Positions 33,426 through 44,508 of a stretch of 64,000 nucleotides of DNA are shown in pieces. Location of the stretch: the NCBI RefSeq assembly GCF_000090795.2, contig NW_003546245.1:416380-480379 (forward strand), in the 5' to 3' direction. Under the pieces are notes generated by a model. It saw only the letters and a list, made by a program, of their open reading frames with translations. It made no database searches and was not told the DNA's origin. This DNA is from Amphimedon queenslandica. Lineage: Eukaryota > Porifera > Demospongiae > Haplosclerida > Niphatidae. Every line of letters begins with the position of its first letter. The stretch's first letter is position 1. The position numbers and the translations under genes are program-made.

Positions 33426-33734
33426 GCCCAGAGAAGTGTAAATTCTATCACGTGCGTGGGTGTTGTTTTGAGGCGTGGTTTGTTTTATTCACTGTTAGGC
33501 CACGCCCTATTTATTATTCGCTGCCAGTTTCGAGTAAAGTGTGTGCAAAAGATGCTTTTTTGATTTGAGGGAAAGGAAGCTACTTTATGCTCGGGGAATC
33601 CTCTTATATCTTTGCCTAGCAAGTTTTTCTACAGGCTCTAAGTGTTTCTCTTCTGTTGCAACACAAATAGTAGTTTCACGGCTCTCCTTGTTCTGAAACT
33701 GGTCCAACCTGAAGACTGAGCGAGTAGCTACAAG
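33426..33734. promoter_or_regulatory. Shared promoter gap LDAF1/ANKFN1 with CACGTG
   Basis: A 309-bp gap between divergent ATGs. CACGTG lies at 33449-33454, 24 bp upstream of LDAF1. A CACGCCC element follows near 33502. No gene is seen here; the ANKFN1 5' UTR probably occupies the right-hand part. Confidence 0.4.
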
Positions 33735-34430
33735 ATGTCCTCTTCGCATCAGCAGCATTGGTAAGTACACCCTCCTGTGTGATGTACTACTTTAATCAGC
33801 TGCTAGTAAAAGTGTTTATTTTAAATTGCTCCAGTGATAACTGTCTTTATTAACACATGTACTGTTTTAATTAGCTCTAGACCCTCACCACCATTGTCCC
33901 AACTTCCTCCCTTTCTCTCTCCTTCTCTATTCCTCTTCTCTGTTATTCTGCTGGCAGCCAACATTATGTATGTATGTAATAGCCTTGTTGCTGGTAGAAT
34001 TACAGCTAATATTAATACCAATTAGACTCCTTCATATTGTCTGCATTATGTCACCTAACAGCTATTTCCAGTGTATTTAACTGATTATATCAAACCCTTT
34101 CACTATTATACAACCAGTACACTTCATCCTTTCATTAGTGCCAGTAGCAGACTGTAAAGTACACATGCTCTATGTTCTAAGCCTTCCTAGTTGTGTGTAC
34201 TCACAAATTATTTCATGATGATATTTTCCTTGAGGGAATAGTATTTTATTATGTCTCGATGCATTTGATAATTAACATTGTACGGATTATTTATTTGTTG
34301 TTGTATGAGACACAGTTTGCAATTAATTTATTGACAATAACAACAACAAAACAATTAGTATTGTTAGTCTGCTATTGCCTGAGGCATGTTTATTTGTTGT
34401 TTAGCTACCTGCACTCCTGTCATGGCTATT

Positions 34431-34519
<89 letters not shown>

Positions 34520-37500
34520 AGGTCGTATGAGTCCTCTTATCCAGTCGCTAGTCATCATGATAGCTTAGCTCGCTGTGCTCATCCCTCTGATCTTAACAGG
34601 GTCAATCCTAAACCACACCCACAGCTAAGACGTCACACTAGCGACAGATCGGCCGAGCATCATCGCTCAAGAAACAAGTTGAGCCATGAAACCTCAGCGT
34701 CCAATCAGATTGCTTCTCTTAGTAGCGGGTATGTATCTGCTGATCACAGGACCTCGGATTATCCTCACTACAGGAGCAGCAGGGGGAGTGGTTTAGACTA
34801 TAAGCCACACAAAGAACGGGAGTTTGTTCGCTCTACGACCAGTCCAGATATCGGAGCCTATCAATTATCTTCTCTCGATAGACACTCGTTCTCAGATGGC
34901 AGTCAATCCAGTTTTACCGGTTCCTCTGCTGAAGCGACCAATCGAATGGGGCCATCTCATGTAGGCGGGGTGGAGCGTCCGTACAGGGAAAGCCCCAATA
35001 GCAGTCAGTCGGATTTTTCTGATCATCATCATCATCAGCGATATAGTGGGAGGTATGTTGGTATTATAGGTTTACATGTACCTTTGATTGTAGTAGTTAT
35101 AGATACGTGATTGAGTCTTTATGTAGATATACGAGACATTTTTAAAATTGTGTGTTGTTTTTGAGTTTCTACAAACAGGTACAAGTTCCCCCCACATTCC
35201 TCTAGTGTAAATCACTGAGGCATGGTGCATGCTATAAGGAGGGAGGGAGAGCAGCTGGTAGAGAAATGGTGTGTATCTGTAGTGTAGTGTAGTCTTGATC
35301 CATGGTACTAGTAGTAAGCTAGTAGTATCAGGTTTCCATTCCATAGCAAATAGTCTCCAAGCAATTTTATTTAAATTTGTTTAAATTTGTTGCTTTCCTT
35401 CTTCCCTCCCTCTCTTTCTATCAGTCGTGCTGGAGGTGGTTCAAGTTCTGGTCTGTATCATTCTCTTCCTCGTTCGAGGAGCTCACTGGCTGCCAGTGGA
35501 TCAGCAACTGGTCTTGATCTATCAACTGAAGACAGAAACCACAAAAGCACATACAACCATCCATCAGGTGTCCTTCATGGATCAGGTACATGTACATGTA
35601 CATGTGTGTGGAAATGCAACACCTCTTGAGATCAACTTTAGATACATAAATTACTCTCTCAAGTGTTTCTCTTTCCTCGTGTGTGTGTCTGTCTGTCTCC
35701 TTTTGCGTCCATTTAGCTTCATTTGTGGTTGTCACTCTACAATATCTTTGAGAGATCTCTTTTGATCTTTCTTCTTTAATGAATAATGACCATCATATTA
35801 GTGCCCCCTTCACATAAACACTAGACACAAATGAGCCAACCACAGCATACATTGTGTATACATGTACGTGTACATATACATGTACATGTATATGTACATG
35901 TACATACATATACATGTACATGTACATCTATAAAAACAAACTATAATACAGAGAGTAGAGTCATTTTTTGAATGAGTCCCATATATCTATGTGTGACTGG
36001 TATATGAGTCATTGTGTGTACTATTATGTCTTCATTGGTGTACATGTATGGGCTGCATTAGACTAAGTGTCCTATGAGGACCATTGAGCTTATGAATACA
36101 TGTTTAGAGGTTGCTGTTGTTATTATTGGATCCATGTATGATATTATGATAATATCCGTAATTGGATGTTTATTATTTTAACCTATTTCATTTATTATTT
36201 CAGTACTTGTGTATATAACGAGTGTAAGTGCTTCAAGGTATTGTAATGTTTATAGGTAGAGTCTGGCCTGTAGAGGAAGAGGATAAGCTGTTACAGCGTC
36301 AGGCTCATCTTCCTCCCAGGACTATCAATACAGCCGATGACTACTGGATGCCAAGGCATATCCCTCCTGTGTATTTCTCTCGATCTTCTACCACTTCTCC
36401 TTCATTTAGCAGTGAAGCTGAGAGCAATGTAAGCACATACATGTAAGACATATGCATTTATACATCTAAGTACATGTACATGTACATGTAGTGTGTATCA
36501 TGGTATGTGTATATGCACACGATGTGTGCATGTATTGTGTTACAATGAACCTTTGTATTAACATACCTTCCTCATTAGTATAGTCACATGTACATAGAAA
36601 CCTTCCTCTCTCTTCCTTCCTTCATCTTTTCATGCTTCAGTGCTCCTGTCTACTTGTATCTCTCTCTCTCTCTCTTGATTTGACCTTCCTTCCTCTCTCA
36701 TTTCTCTCTATTTCTCCCTTCGATCAGTATACTAATGTTATTCTACTGATAGCTAGTATACATGTACTATGTACAGCAATTAAGTATTGTGCTAATACTT
36801 CATTAGTGACTAGTAGGTTGTTATTGCCAAAAGGTTTAGTGTGTCTTTAGTTAATCACAAAGGAAATGAAAGTGCATTAAAAATAGCACCACCTTTCACA
36901 GCTTTTCCCCCTCTCTCTTTCCCATTCTCTTACAGAGCAAAACCTCTTAATCAGATTCATTTAATGTATTATCACCCCCCCCCCTCTCTCTCTATCTCTT
37001 GTATATTTTAGGAGACCCCGTGGTATGAACAGGATAATCCTAACATACACTCTGGTCTCATGTTTTATTCCCCCAACCATCCACCTGCTCCCCCTCCTTC
37101 TCTCCCCTCTCATCATCCTCGCCCACACTCTTACCACCACACCACCTCACCAATTGATGGAACTGGCATCCCATTGTCAAGACCACACCTACCAACCACG
37201 CCTACAAGAGACCCCGTCAGTCGAGAGTATGACGTAATGTCGGAGCAAAAGATGCTGTCTCAGCAAAGACTGGCTCGTTATTTTAGCCACAGCCAGGGAG
37301 AAGGAGGAGGAGGAGGAAAAGGGGAGAGGATGTTTCGTAGGGAGTCCAGTCCGGCTGAGTTAGGACAAACCCCTCCTCTTCATGATCACGATAAACTTGA
37401 GAGCATCGGAGAGAAACCATCCCCAAAAACAGTAAGATAACTATTAATAACTACCTATAACTTTTTACATTTGTAACTAGTTTAGTGTTCAATTTGCTAG

Positions 37501-37831
37501 TCTATAGTTTGTACACATGCGTGTTACATGTATGGTATATACGTGTAGTTTCTTTTGGTATATTTTTTGGCGGATGTTTGCTTCTTTCAATCACAGAACA
37601 GTGATAGTGTTTGACAGTTTATGTTCTGTTAGTCTCTAGTTCTGACAAGGTGTCCCTCTTTGGGGGGCTTTAGTAAAGTGACTTTGATTGACAAAACTTC
37701 CTTTTATAAACTCCAACAACTTGTTCACTAACTGCCAGTGATAGTGTTTTATGTCTCATTGCTACATATGTCATAACCTCTAGCCTATAAATGATCTAAC
37801 AATATAGACATGGATTGATTTACATGCATAA

Positions 37832-37862
<31 letters not shown>

Positions 37863-40485
37863 ATTCAGGGAAAGCGGAGTCCATCAAAGCACAAGAAGTA
37901 AAATCAGCTTTTACTGTATTAAGGTTTCACCACACACACACACACACTCTCTCTCTCTCTCTTTTCTCCTTTTCAGAGTGGGTAGGAGCAAGTCAAGTGC
38001 TATTGGTAAGCTTGTCAAGAAGTTCAGCACTAAAGGAGGAAAGAATGACAAATCCCTAAAGACTGAAGTGAGCAATGGAGATAAAAAAGGTCTCACTGGG
38101 AGCGGCAGTAATCTCGATGGGTTCCTTCAACGTGTCAAGCGATCGCAAAGTATGGAGCTACTCCAGTTGGCTGCCACTCCGGTACTTGGTAATGGACGTA
38201 AGGTGACCACGCCCACTCCCAGTCCATTGACCACGCCCAAAGTTGGGAAGAGTATATTTAGAGCTCGAAGGAACAGCGAGTCCGACCTTGAGAACTGTGA
38301 GTGTAGTATGAGTTCATTTTTAATGCAAAATTATGAAAATATTTTAATTATATAGTGGGTACCCTAGTACGTACTGGTAGCAAGAAGAACCTTGCAATGG
38401 ATACCACACAAGGTAGAGATCAACTAATGACAATTCACTCACAGTATAATCATAATTGTCACTGTATTACGTATGACTGTAGTAGTATATGATACTATAC
38501 TGTATTGTGTATATATGTGTGCCAATGAGGCATAATAGAAGATATAGGAATACTGGAATCATTTAAATACACGTAATTATAGTAGTGGTAGTACAGTGAT
38601 TCATTCTACATTAAGTGCTATGAGTATACAGTCCAGTATAAACATCATTTATTACTCTATATCATCAAAATCATACATGTACATGTACAGTACTTGTGTG
38701 AAGTGTATTTGATGCGTGTGTCTGTGTTGTGTCTGTCTCTGTCTGGTTGGCGTAGTAAGTCTCATCTTTTTGTCTCCTTTTCTGTTTGTACATCTCTTCA
38801 CAGCTTTGTTTGAAGCCATTGAATCAGAAGATGAAGGAAAGTGTCAGGCTATACTGGAGAGTCAGGACACCATACCTCCTGATATTAACAGGTACCACTT
38901 TACATCTACATCTACATGTACATGTACTAAGCCCTTGATGATTCCGTGTACATGTACATGTACATGTACATGTACCCTTATTTCTTTTATATTCTTAATC
39001 TTGTGTCTTTCTAGCACCAATGATGATAATTGGACTCCACTGGATTTAGCTGCCATGCTTAATGAGAGAATAGCCTTACTCCTCTTAGCTTATGGAGCAA
39101 AAGACTCTGCAAGATGTAAGAATGTCTGCTGCCATCTTTGTCTGTCTCCACACAACTAGCCATTAATAATAACATTTTTAATTTCAATTATTTTATGTAT
39201 TTTTTTAGATTTTAAGGATCCAGAGTATCGTAGAGACCATTTGAAGGATCTGTTAAAGAAAGCCGACACCGAAAGAAGATCAGTAGCTGATATGATACAA
39301 GCCAGTGGAGGAGGATCTAAGGTAAGCTGAATCAGCAAACTAAAGATCTTTTAGAATAATCATAATACATGTACATGTAAATAATGTATTTATTTAATGG
39401 GTTGAACGTGTACATGTACATGTACATGAGTGTAGTTACAACAATGTATGGTTTGCTGCCAATGTTTGCGAAAAGACATGATTTCATTTCTATTTGAGGC
39501 TTATCAGCCAAATCACCAACTTCCTACATAGTAATAATTAGTTTTGATGTATGCATACATACAGTGCAGTGTGTGTATCATTGTTTCTTTTCATGATGCA
39601 GGAGTTGGATAGGCAGCTGGTACATTGGACGTCTCGTGTTAATCTAATGAGAAAAATGAAATCAAATATTGACAAGACTAGTAAGCGAATCGTGTTTTGG
39701 ACACAATGTCACTTTCTCTTTTGCATTCTCTCTCTCTCTCTCTCTCTCCCGTCTTCTTTTTTTCTCACTTAATACCCAGATCCTCCTGGTGCTCCTCGTC
39801 ATGTACAGTTAAGTGTAACTTCTGCTGAGTCCCTCACAGTAAGGTTCTCAGAACCAGAGTTCTCTAATGGAGCGCCTGTCACCAGATACAAAAGTACACA
39901 TCTTACAATGTACGTCTGATTGTCATGCTCTCTTGTTAATAGTTCAATGGAGTAAAGGAGAGCAGTTTACTAGAGAGACTGGTGAATTTACTCTCTGTGA
40001 CGCACGGAATAAAGAATATGTGATACCAGGACTGGACAATGTTAGTTAACATCTAATTAATACTATAGTACTGATGTTGTATGTATTTGACACTCCGTTG
40101 CATATTAATATCACTGAATGATGCATTTTGGGATTATCAGTATTAGTCTACGTTTGTGTAATCTTTATCTTCGTTTAGGGTGTGAGGTATTATGTTAGAG
40201 TGTCAGCATTTAATCTCAAAGGATACGGACCACCAAGAACTTCAGTACCAACTTATGCAATACCTTCAAGTAAGAGAGAAAGAATGGGACGTACATTTAA
40301 AGTATTAATAATTGTTCTTTTCAGGCTGGCATGATTGTAATAAGTCCAAGCCACGCTATTATGGCAGTACCACACAGATTGAGATCATTTCTGCCAACAT
40401 GAATAAAGTATTATCACAACAGGACGCCAGTGAGTTGTGTATTGTAATTAGCACTAATCTCACCTACCTTGTTTATTGTTTTGTT

Positions 40486-40562
<77 letters not shown>

Positions 40563-43500
40563 ACTCTCTCTCACTCTCACTCTCTCTCTCTCTCTCTCTC
40601 TCTCTTTTTCAGATGCTTATTCTGGTACTGGCACTCCATCTACTTCTTCTAACAGGCGAAGCATCAAAAAAGGACTCACGAAATTTTTCAATCAGGGGGT
40701 CAAATTTCACAAGTCTCTTAAAACGTATGCTTCATTTACATTACACGTGCATGTATGCTGTGTGTTTTGCAAAAATTTTAAGTGGATTTTGAATTTTTAA
40801 AGTTGCTTCAAAATTGGGTAAGAGTCCCTATACTGTAGTACATAGTCTTGGGCCAAATTTTGTCGAAAATAAAAAGTAGAGAATTCTTCATTTTTATAAT
40901 GTTTTCTGATACATATACATGTACTTATGTTGTGTAGAAAGTTTGAGCTTATTCTGATCAAGTTTAGATTTTTTACAAATTTTTTAAGTTGCTCCAAAAT
41001 CAGATCAAAGTCCCTGTACTATACAGGGATTTTGGTCAAATTTCACCAAAATTGACAAGTAGAAAATTCTTCAATTTTATTGCATTTCCTGATGCATATA
41101 CATGTACTTATGTTACGTAGAAAGTTTGAGCTTATTCTGATCAAGTTTAGATTTTTTACGAATTTTTTAAGTTGCTCCAAAATCGGATCAAAGTCCCTGT
41201 ACTATAGTACAGGGATTTTGGTCAAATTTCATCAAAATTGACAAGTAGAAAATTCCTCAATTTTAGTACATTTCCTAATGCATATACATGTACTTATGTT
41301 GTGTAGAAAGTTTGAACTGATTCAGATCAAGTTTGGATTTTTTATGATTTTTTAAAGTTGCTCCAAAATCAGACAAAAGTCCCTGTACTATAGTACAGGG
41401 ATTTTGGTCAAATTTCATCAAAATTGACAAGTAGAAAATTCCTCAATTTTATTACATTTCCTAATGCATATACATGTACTTATGTTGTGTAGAAAGTTTG
41501 AACTGATTCAGATCAAGTTTAGATTTTTTATGGTTTTTTAAAGTTGCTCCAAAATCAGACAAAAGTCCCTGTACTATATAGTACAGGGATTTTGGTCAAA
41601 TTTCATCAAAATTGACAAGTAGAAAATTCCTCAATTTTATTACATTTCCTAATGCATATACATGTACTTATGTTGTGTAGAAAGTTTGAACTGATTCAGA
41701 TCAAGTTTGGATTTTTTATGATTTTTTAAAGTTGCTCCAAAATTGGACAAAAGTCCCTGTACAGTACTATAGTGGAAAACCTATTATGTTAAATATTTAA
41801 ATATTCTTTTTATTGATACACAGTGGCGTTTACCTTTCCTCCATTCTTTACTCTGATGAGGGGCGTGTCCTTGTTACCGTTGACGACAACCTCCCACTGG
41901 TCGAAGTGTCAGACTCCCTTCCTAGCTCAATCGGAGGCGACTTTGCCTGGGTTGCAAAGGTACTGTCAGATCATGTGACTCTCACATGACTTATATTATG
42001 CAGGTTGCATGCAATTGGGAAGATGTACAGGACATGTCGGACGAGTCAGACACCCATACCTCATCACCAGCGATACAATTCAGAAATAAACTGCTACACG
42101 CTCTCCTCATGCTACAGGTAAATTTAAAATAAATAATGAATATTAATGAATATTGATGTATATTGATGAATATTAATGAATATTAATGGATATTGATGTT
42201 TGTAGGAAGGCACTGGGTTACAAGATCTTGGCTTGTTGCATCATCGAACGTATCAAGACTCACACGGATCATTGATATTCGTATTAGTACAGTATATTGA
42301 GGTATGTGATATACATGTAGAATCAAGTACTGTATTACATTTATTTCCTCTTAGGATTATAAAAGCGCTCAAGGTGTCAGTACTAAATGGTCTAGTATGG
42401 CCAAGCTAAGGCGTAAGTTTGCTCAGTTCGAAAGCAGCGGAGGATCTGATCATGTGACTGACGTCTCAGCTGACCAGCTGCTTAGAGATGTACCTAATAT
42501 AATCCATCATCACACCCGTTGCTCACACGTATTACAAAGGTGCGGCAATATAACAAAGAGTTTTAATTAATAGTATTAATACTAATGTTTAGGGGGCTTT
42601 ATTTGGGATACCTCAAGGCCCGAGTGAGCAGTTCGGTTGGTTCTATGACTGTTGTTACCTCAGGTACCTTACCTAACGTACTGCCTCATTATAAGATAAG
42701 AGAGAATCCTAACATCTCTCAGAGTGAGTGGCTCTGGCTCAATTCACTACACAAGAAACCTGAGGTGATTCATTTACACTATTTGAATGTACTTATTATT
42801 TTATTTATTTATTCATTTATTTATTTTTATTTATTTATTTTTATTTTATTTATTTGCTTATTTTTTGTTTATTTCTAATTTATTATTTTTTATATTTATT
42901 TTTATTTTTTATTTCTTTATTTATTTATTTATTTATTTTAGGCTGCATCCACTACTAGCTATGACAATCAAGGTCCCCAGTCGCTTCAAAAAATATTATG
43001 TTCTTCAGTCGAACATTTCCTTAACATTTTAGGCATTGACCCAGAGGTACTCATTAATATTCATTATTATTAACTTTAATCATTATTAATAGGAGACTAG
43101 CCAGACCCAGTTATACACAGAGGAAGTAATTGAGCTGAACGAGAATGTGACGTTTCTCTTATTAATGCCCTCCCCAGAGAACGTGTGCACTCCACCTGGT
43201 AGCTCGGACCAGTTTGACGGTCCCAGTTTTAGTCACACACCCATTGCCACCTTTGAATTATGTGAGCAGTGGAAAGTCTTCAATATCAACTGATATCTTC
43301 TTCTCTCTTCTCTAGTGCAATTATACACTTATCAGAGACCGTTCATGCTTAAATTTGCACAAGTCTCTTCTCGTTTAGACATTGAGCTCCTCATTACGCA
43401 GAAGAAGAGAAGAGAGGTGAAGTTTTTCCCAGTCATATCCATCATTATTCGTGCATCATCTCTCATGATTATAGGCTTTTTCAAAAGCTGAGATAGCAGC

Positions 43501-44318
43501 TGCAAAAACTCAGCATGAGCAGTTACAAAAAATCCAAGAGGTATGTAACACGAGTATTCGTTATTTGATGGTTTGCCCTCTACCCTGTTGCTAGGACACA
43601 GAGCAGGCCTGGAAGCAAATGAGGTGGATTGAGACAGCTTTAAAGATCGGACGAGAGACAGAGGTGGATAACAGACTGATTGTCAAAGAGTTAAGAAAGA
43701 AGTTCTTTAAGATGACACGCTCAAGCACTTCGTCGTCTCTCTCTTCCTCTACCTCTAGTGCTGGCGGGTCATTCTCCTCACCTATTAAAAAATGTTAGCT
43801 CAGTCCGCATGTACATGTACACTTTGAGTGATTTAAATAAAGATTGTAATATGTACATGTATTTTTGTAGCAATGAGCCTTTATTATGTAAGTTTGCTTC
43901 CTTTAGCTGTTGCCAATGTTTTATCTGCACCTAACGTTAACCAGTACATACGGGTTTATCCTGCTTATGAGACTGGTCTATCCAAAGGAACAAGTGTCAA
44001 GGTATGCACATTTCTCTACTTCACATCTGAATCTTTACTGTGGAAACTTTACAGATATTTTTAACGCCTTTGACTGTTACTGACGAAATCATACTTGTAA
44101 CTGTTGAGCAGCTGGAAAAGGCTAGAAAAGAGAAAGGGATACCTGGGTATGGTATTCGTGGGCGGGATTTAGCCGATTTCTATCTTGTTGCCATGCTGCC
44201 TGGTCATCGTGAAGAGGTTTTGGCTCCAAGGTTCACTCCACTTCAGCTGCTGAATTATTCGTCAAAGTATAAGTTTATTCTCAGACGATCGATGGATCAA
44301 CAAGCCACGGACGTTTAA
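33735..44318 (+). CDS. ANKFN1: ANKFN1 / wide awake homologue (ankyrin + fibronectin III)
   Basis: Exon 1 (33735-33760) reads MSSSHQQHW. A long Ser/His-rich N-terminus follows (34522-35055 and on to about 37435, with HPPAPPPSLPSHHPRP), then SGRSKSSAIGKLVKKFSTKG (37980). Ankyrin repeats are at about 38800-39110 (ALFEAIESEDEGKCQAILES, NWTPLDLAAMLNERIALLLL). A fibronectin III domain is at about 39780-40270 (PPGAPRHVQLSVTSAESLTV, RYYVRVSAFNLKGYGPP). The conserved C-terminal region runs from SIKKGLTKFFNQGVKFHKSL to RDLADFYLVAMLPGHREEV. This order is that of human ANKFN1 and Drosophila wide awake, a clock-output protein that lowers neuronal excitability. About 25 exons. One intron (about 40725-41820) is filled by a 1-kb tandem repeat; another ends in about 115 nt of (CT)n. 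Confidence 0.9.
34429..34519. repeat. (ATC)n(ATT)n microsatellite abutting a 3' splice site
   Basis: About 13 ATC units followed by about 17 ATT units, ending directly at the ACAG acceptor of ANKFN1 exon 2. Confidence 0.95.
35855..35926. repeat. TACATG-rich simple repeat
   Basis: Alternating TACATG and ACATGTA units with CG/TA variants in an ANKFN1 intron. Shorter runs of the same hexamer occur near 35581, 36472, 38676, 38946, 39411, 54112, 55594 and 57970. Confidence 0.85.
37926..37962. repeat. (CA)n(CT)n microsatellite near a 3' splice site
   Basis: CACACA run switching to CTCTCT, followed by TTTTCTCCTTTTCAG, the acceptor of the ANKFN1 exon that encodes SGRSKSSAIG. Confidence 0.9.
40490..40605. 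repeat. Long (CT)n tract forming the polypyrimidine tract of an ANKFN1 intron
   Basis: About 115 nt of CT with a few CA interruptions, ending TCTTTTTCAG at the acceptor of the exon encoding YSGTGTPSTS. The intron is thus mostly microsatellite. Confidence 0.97.
40790..41785 (+). repeat. 186-bp tandem repeat array (about 5.3 units) in an ANKFN1 intron
   Basis: The landmark GCTYC(C)AAAAT recurs at 40805, 40991, 41174, 41360, 41546 and 41734, giving steps of 186, 183, 186, 186 and 188 bp. The exact 20-bp palindrome is at 41195-41214 and 41381-41400, and a TATATA variant at 41567-41588. Each unit also has CATATACATGTACTTATGTT, GTGTAGAAAGTTTGA and GATCAAGTTTRGATTTTTTA. Neighbouring central units are nearly identical, so the array expanded recently, while the outer units are more diverged. 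It lies wholly within one intron. Confidence 0.95.
42786..42941. repeat. T-rich (TTTA)n/(TATTT)n tract abutting a 3' splice site
   Basis: About 155 nt of TTTA and TTTTTA units inside an ANKFN1 intron, ending ATTTATTTTAG at the acceptor of the next exon. Confidence 0.9.
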
Positions 44319-44508
44319 GCTGTTACAGTGCAGCCTTTCTCTCTTTTTTGTATCATTTTTATAAAAAGAAAACATGTCCTTTATTGTTATTATTATTATT
44401 ATTAATCTTGTTATGCTATTAATTTTACAGGTCAACTTCTACTTATCATTCTACTTTATTCTATTGTTTATAATTATAGTTTGTAGGGAGTAATTATAGC
44501 AGTGCAAC

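Noticed and set aside
34364-34568. Open frames coding poly-Ile, poly-Met and poly-Tyr/His on both strands
   Set aside because: They are translations of the (ATC)n(ATT)n microsatellite in an ANKFN1 intron.
38862-39056. Frame with HVHVHV repeats
   Set aside because: Translation of TACATG simple repeats in an intron, antisense to ANKFN1.
40312-40800. Ser/Leu-repeat open frames of 107-162 residues
   Set aside because: Produced by the (CT)n intron tract joined to ANKFN1 exon pieces; only the exon parts are coding.
40790-41785. CRISPR-like array
   Set aside because: Unit is about 186 bp with no repeat-spacer structure; the whole unit repeats. The setting is a eukaryotic intron.
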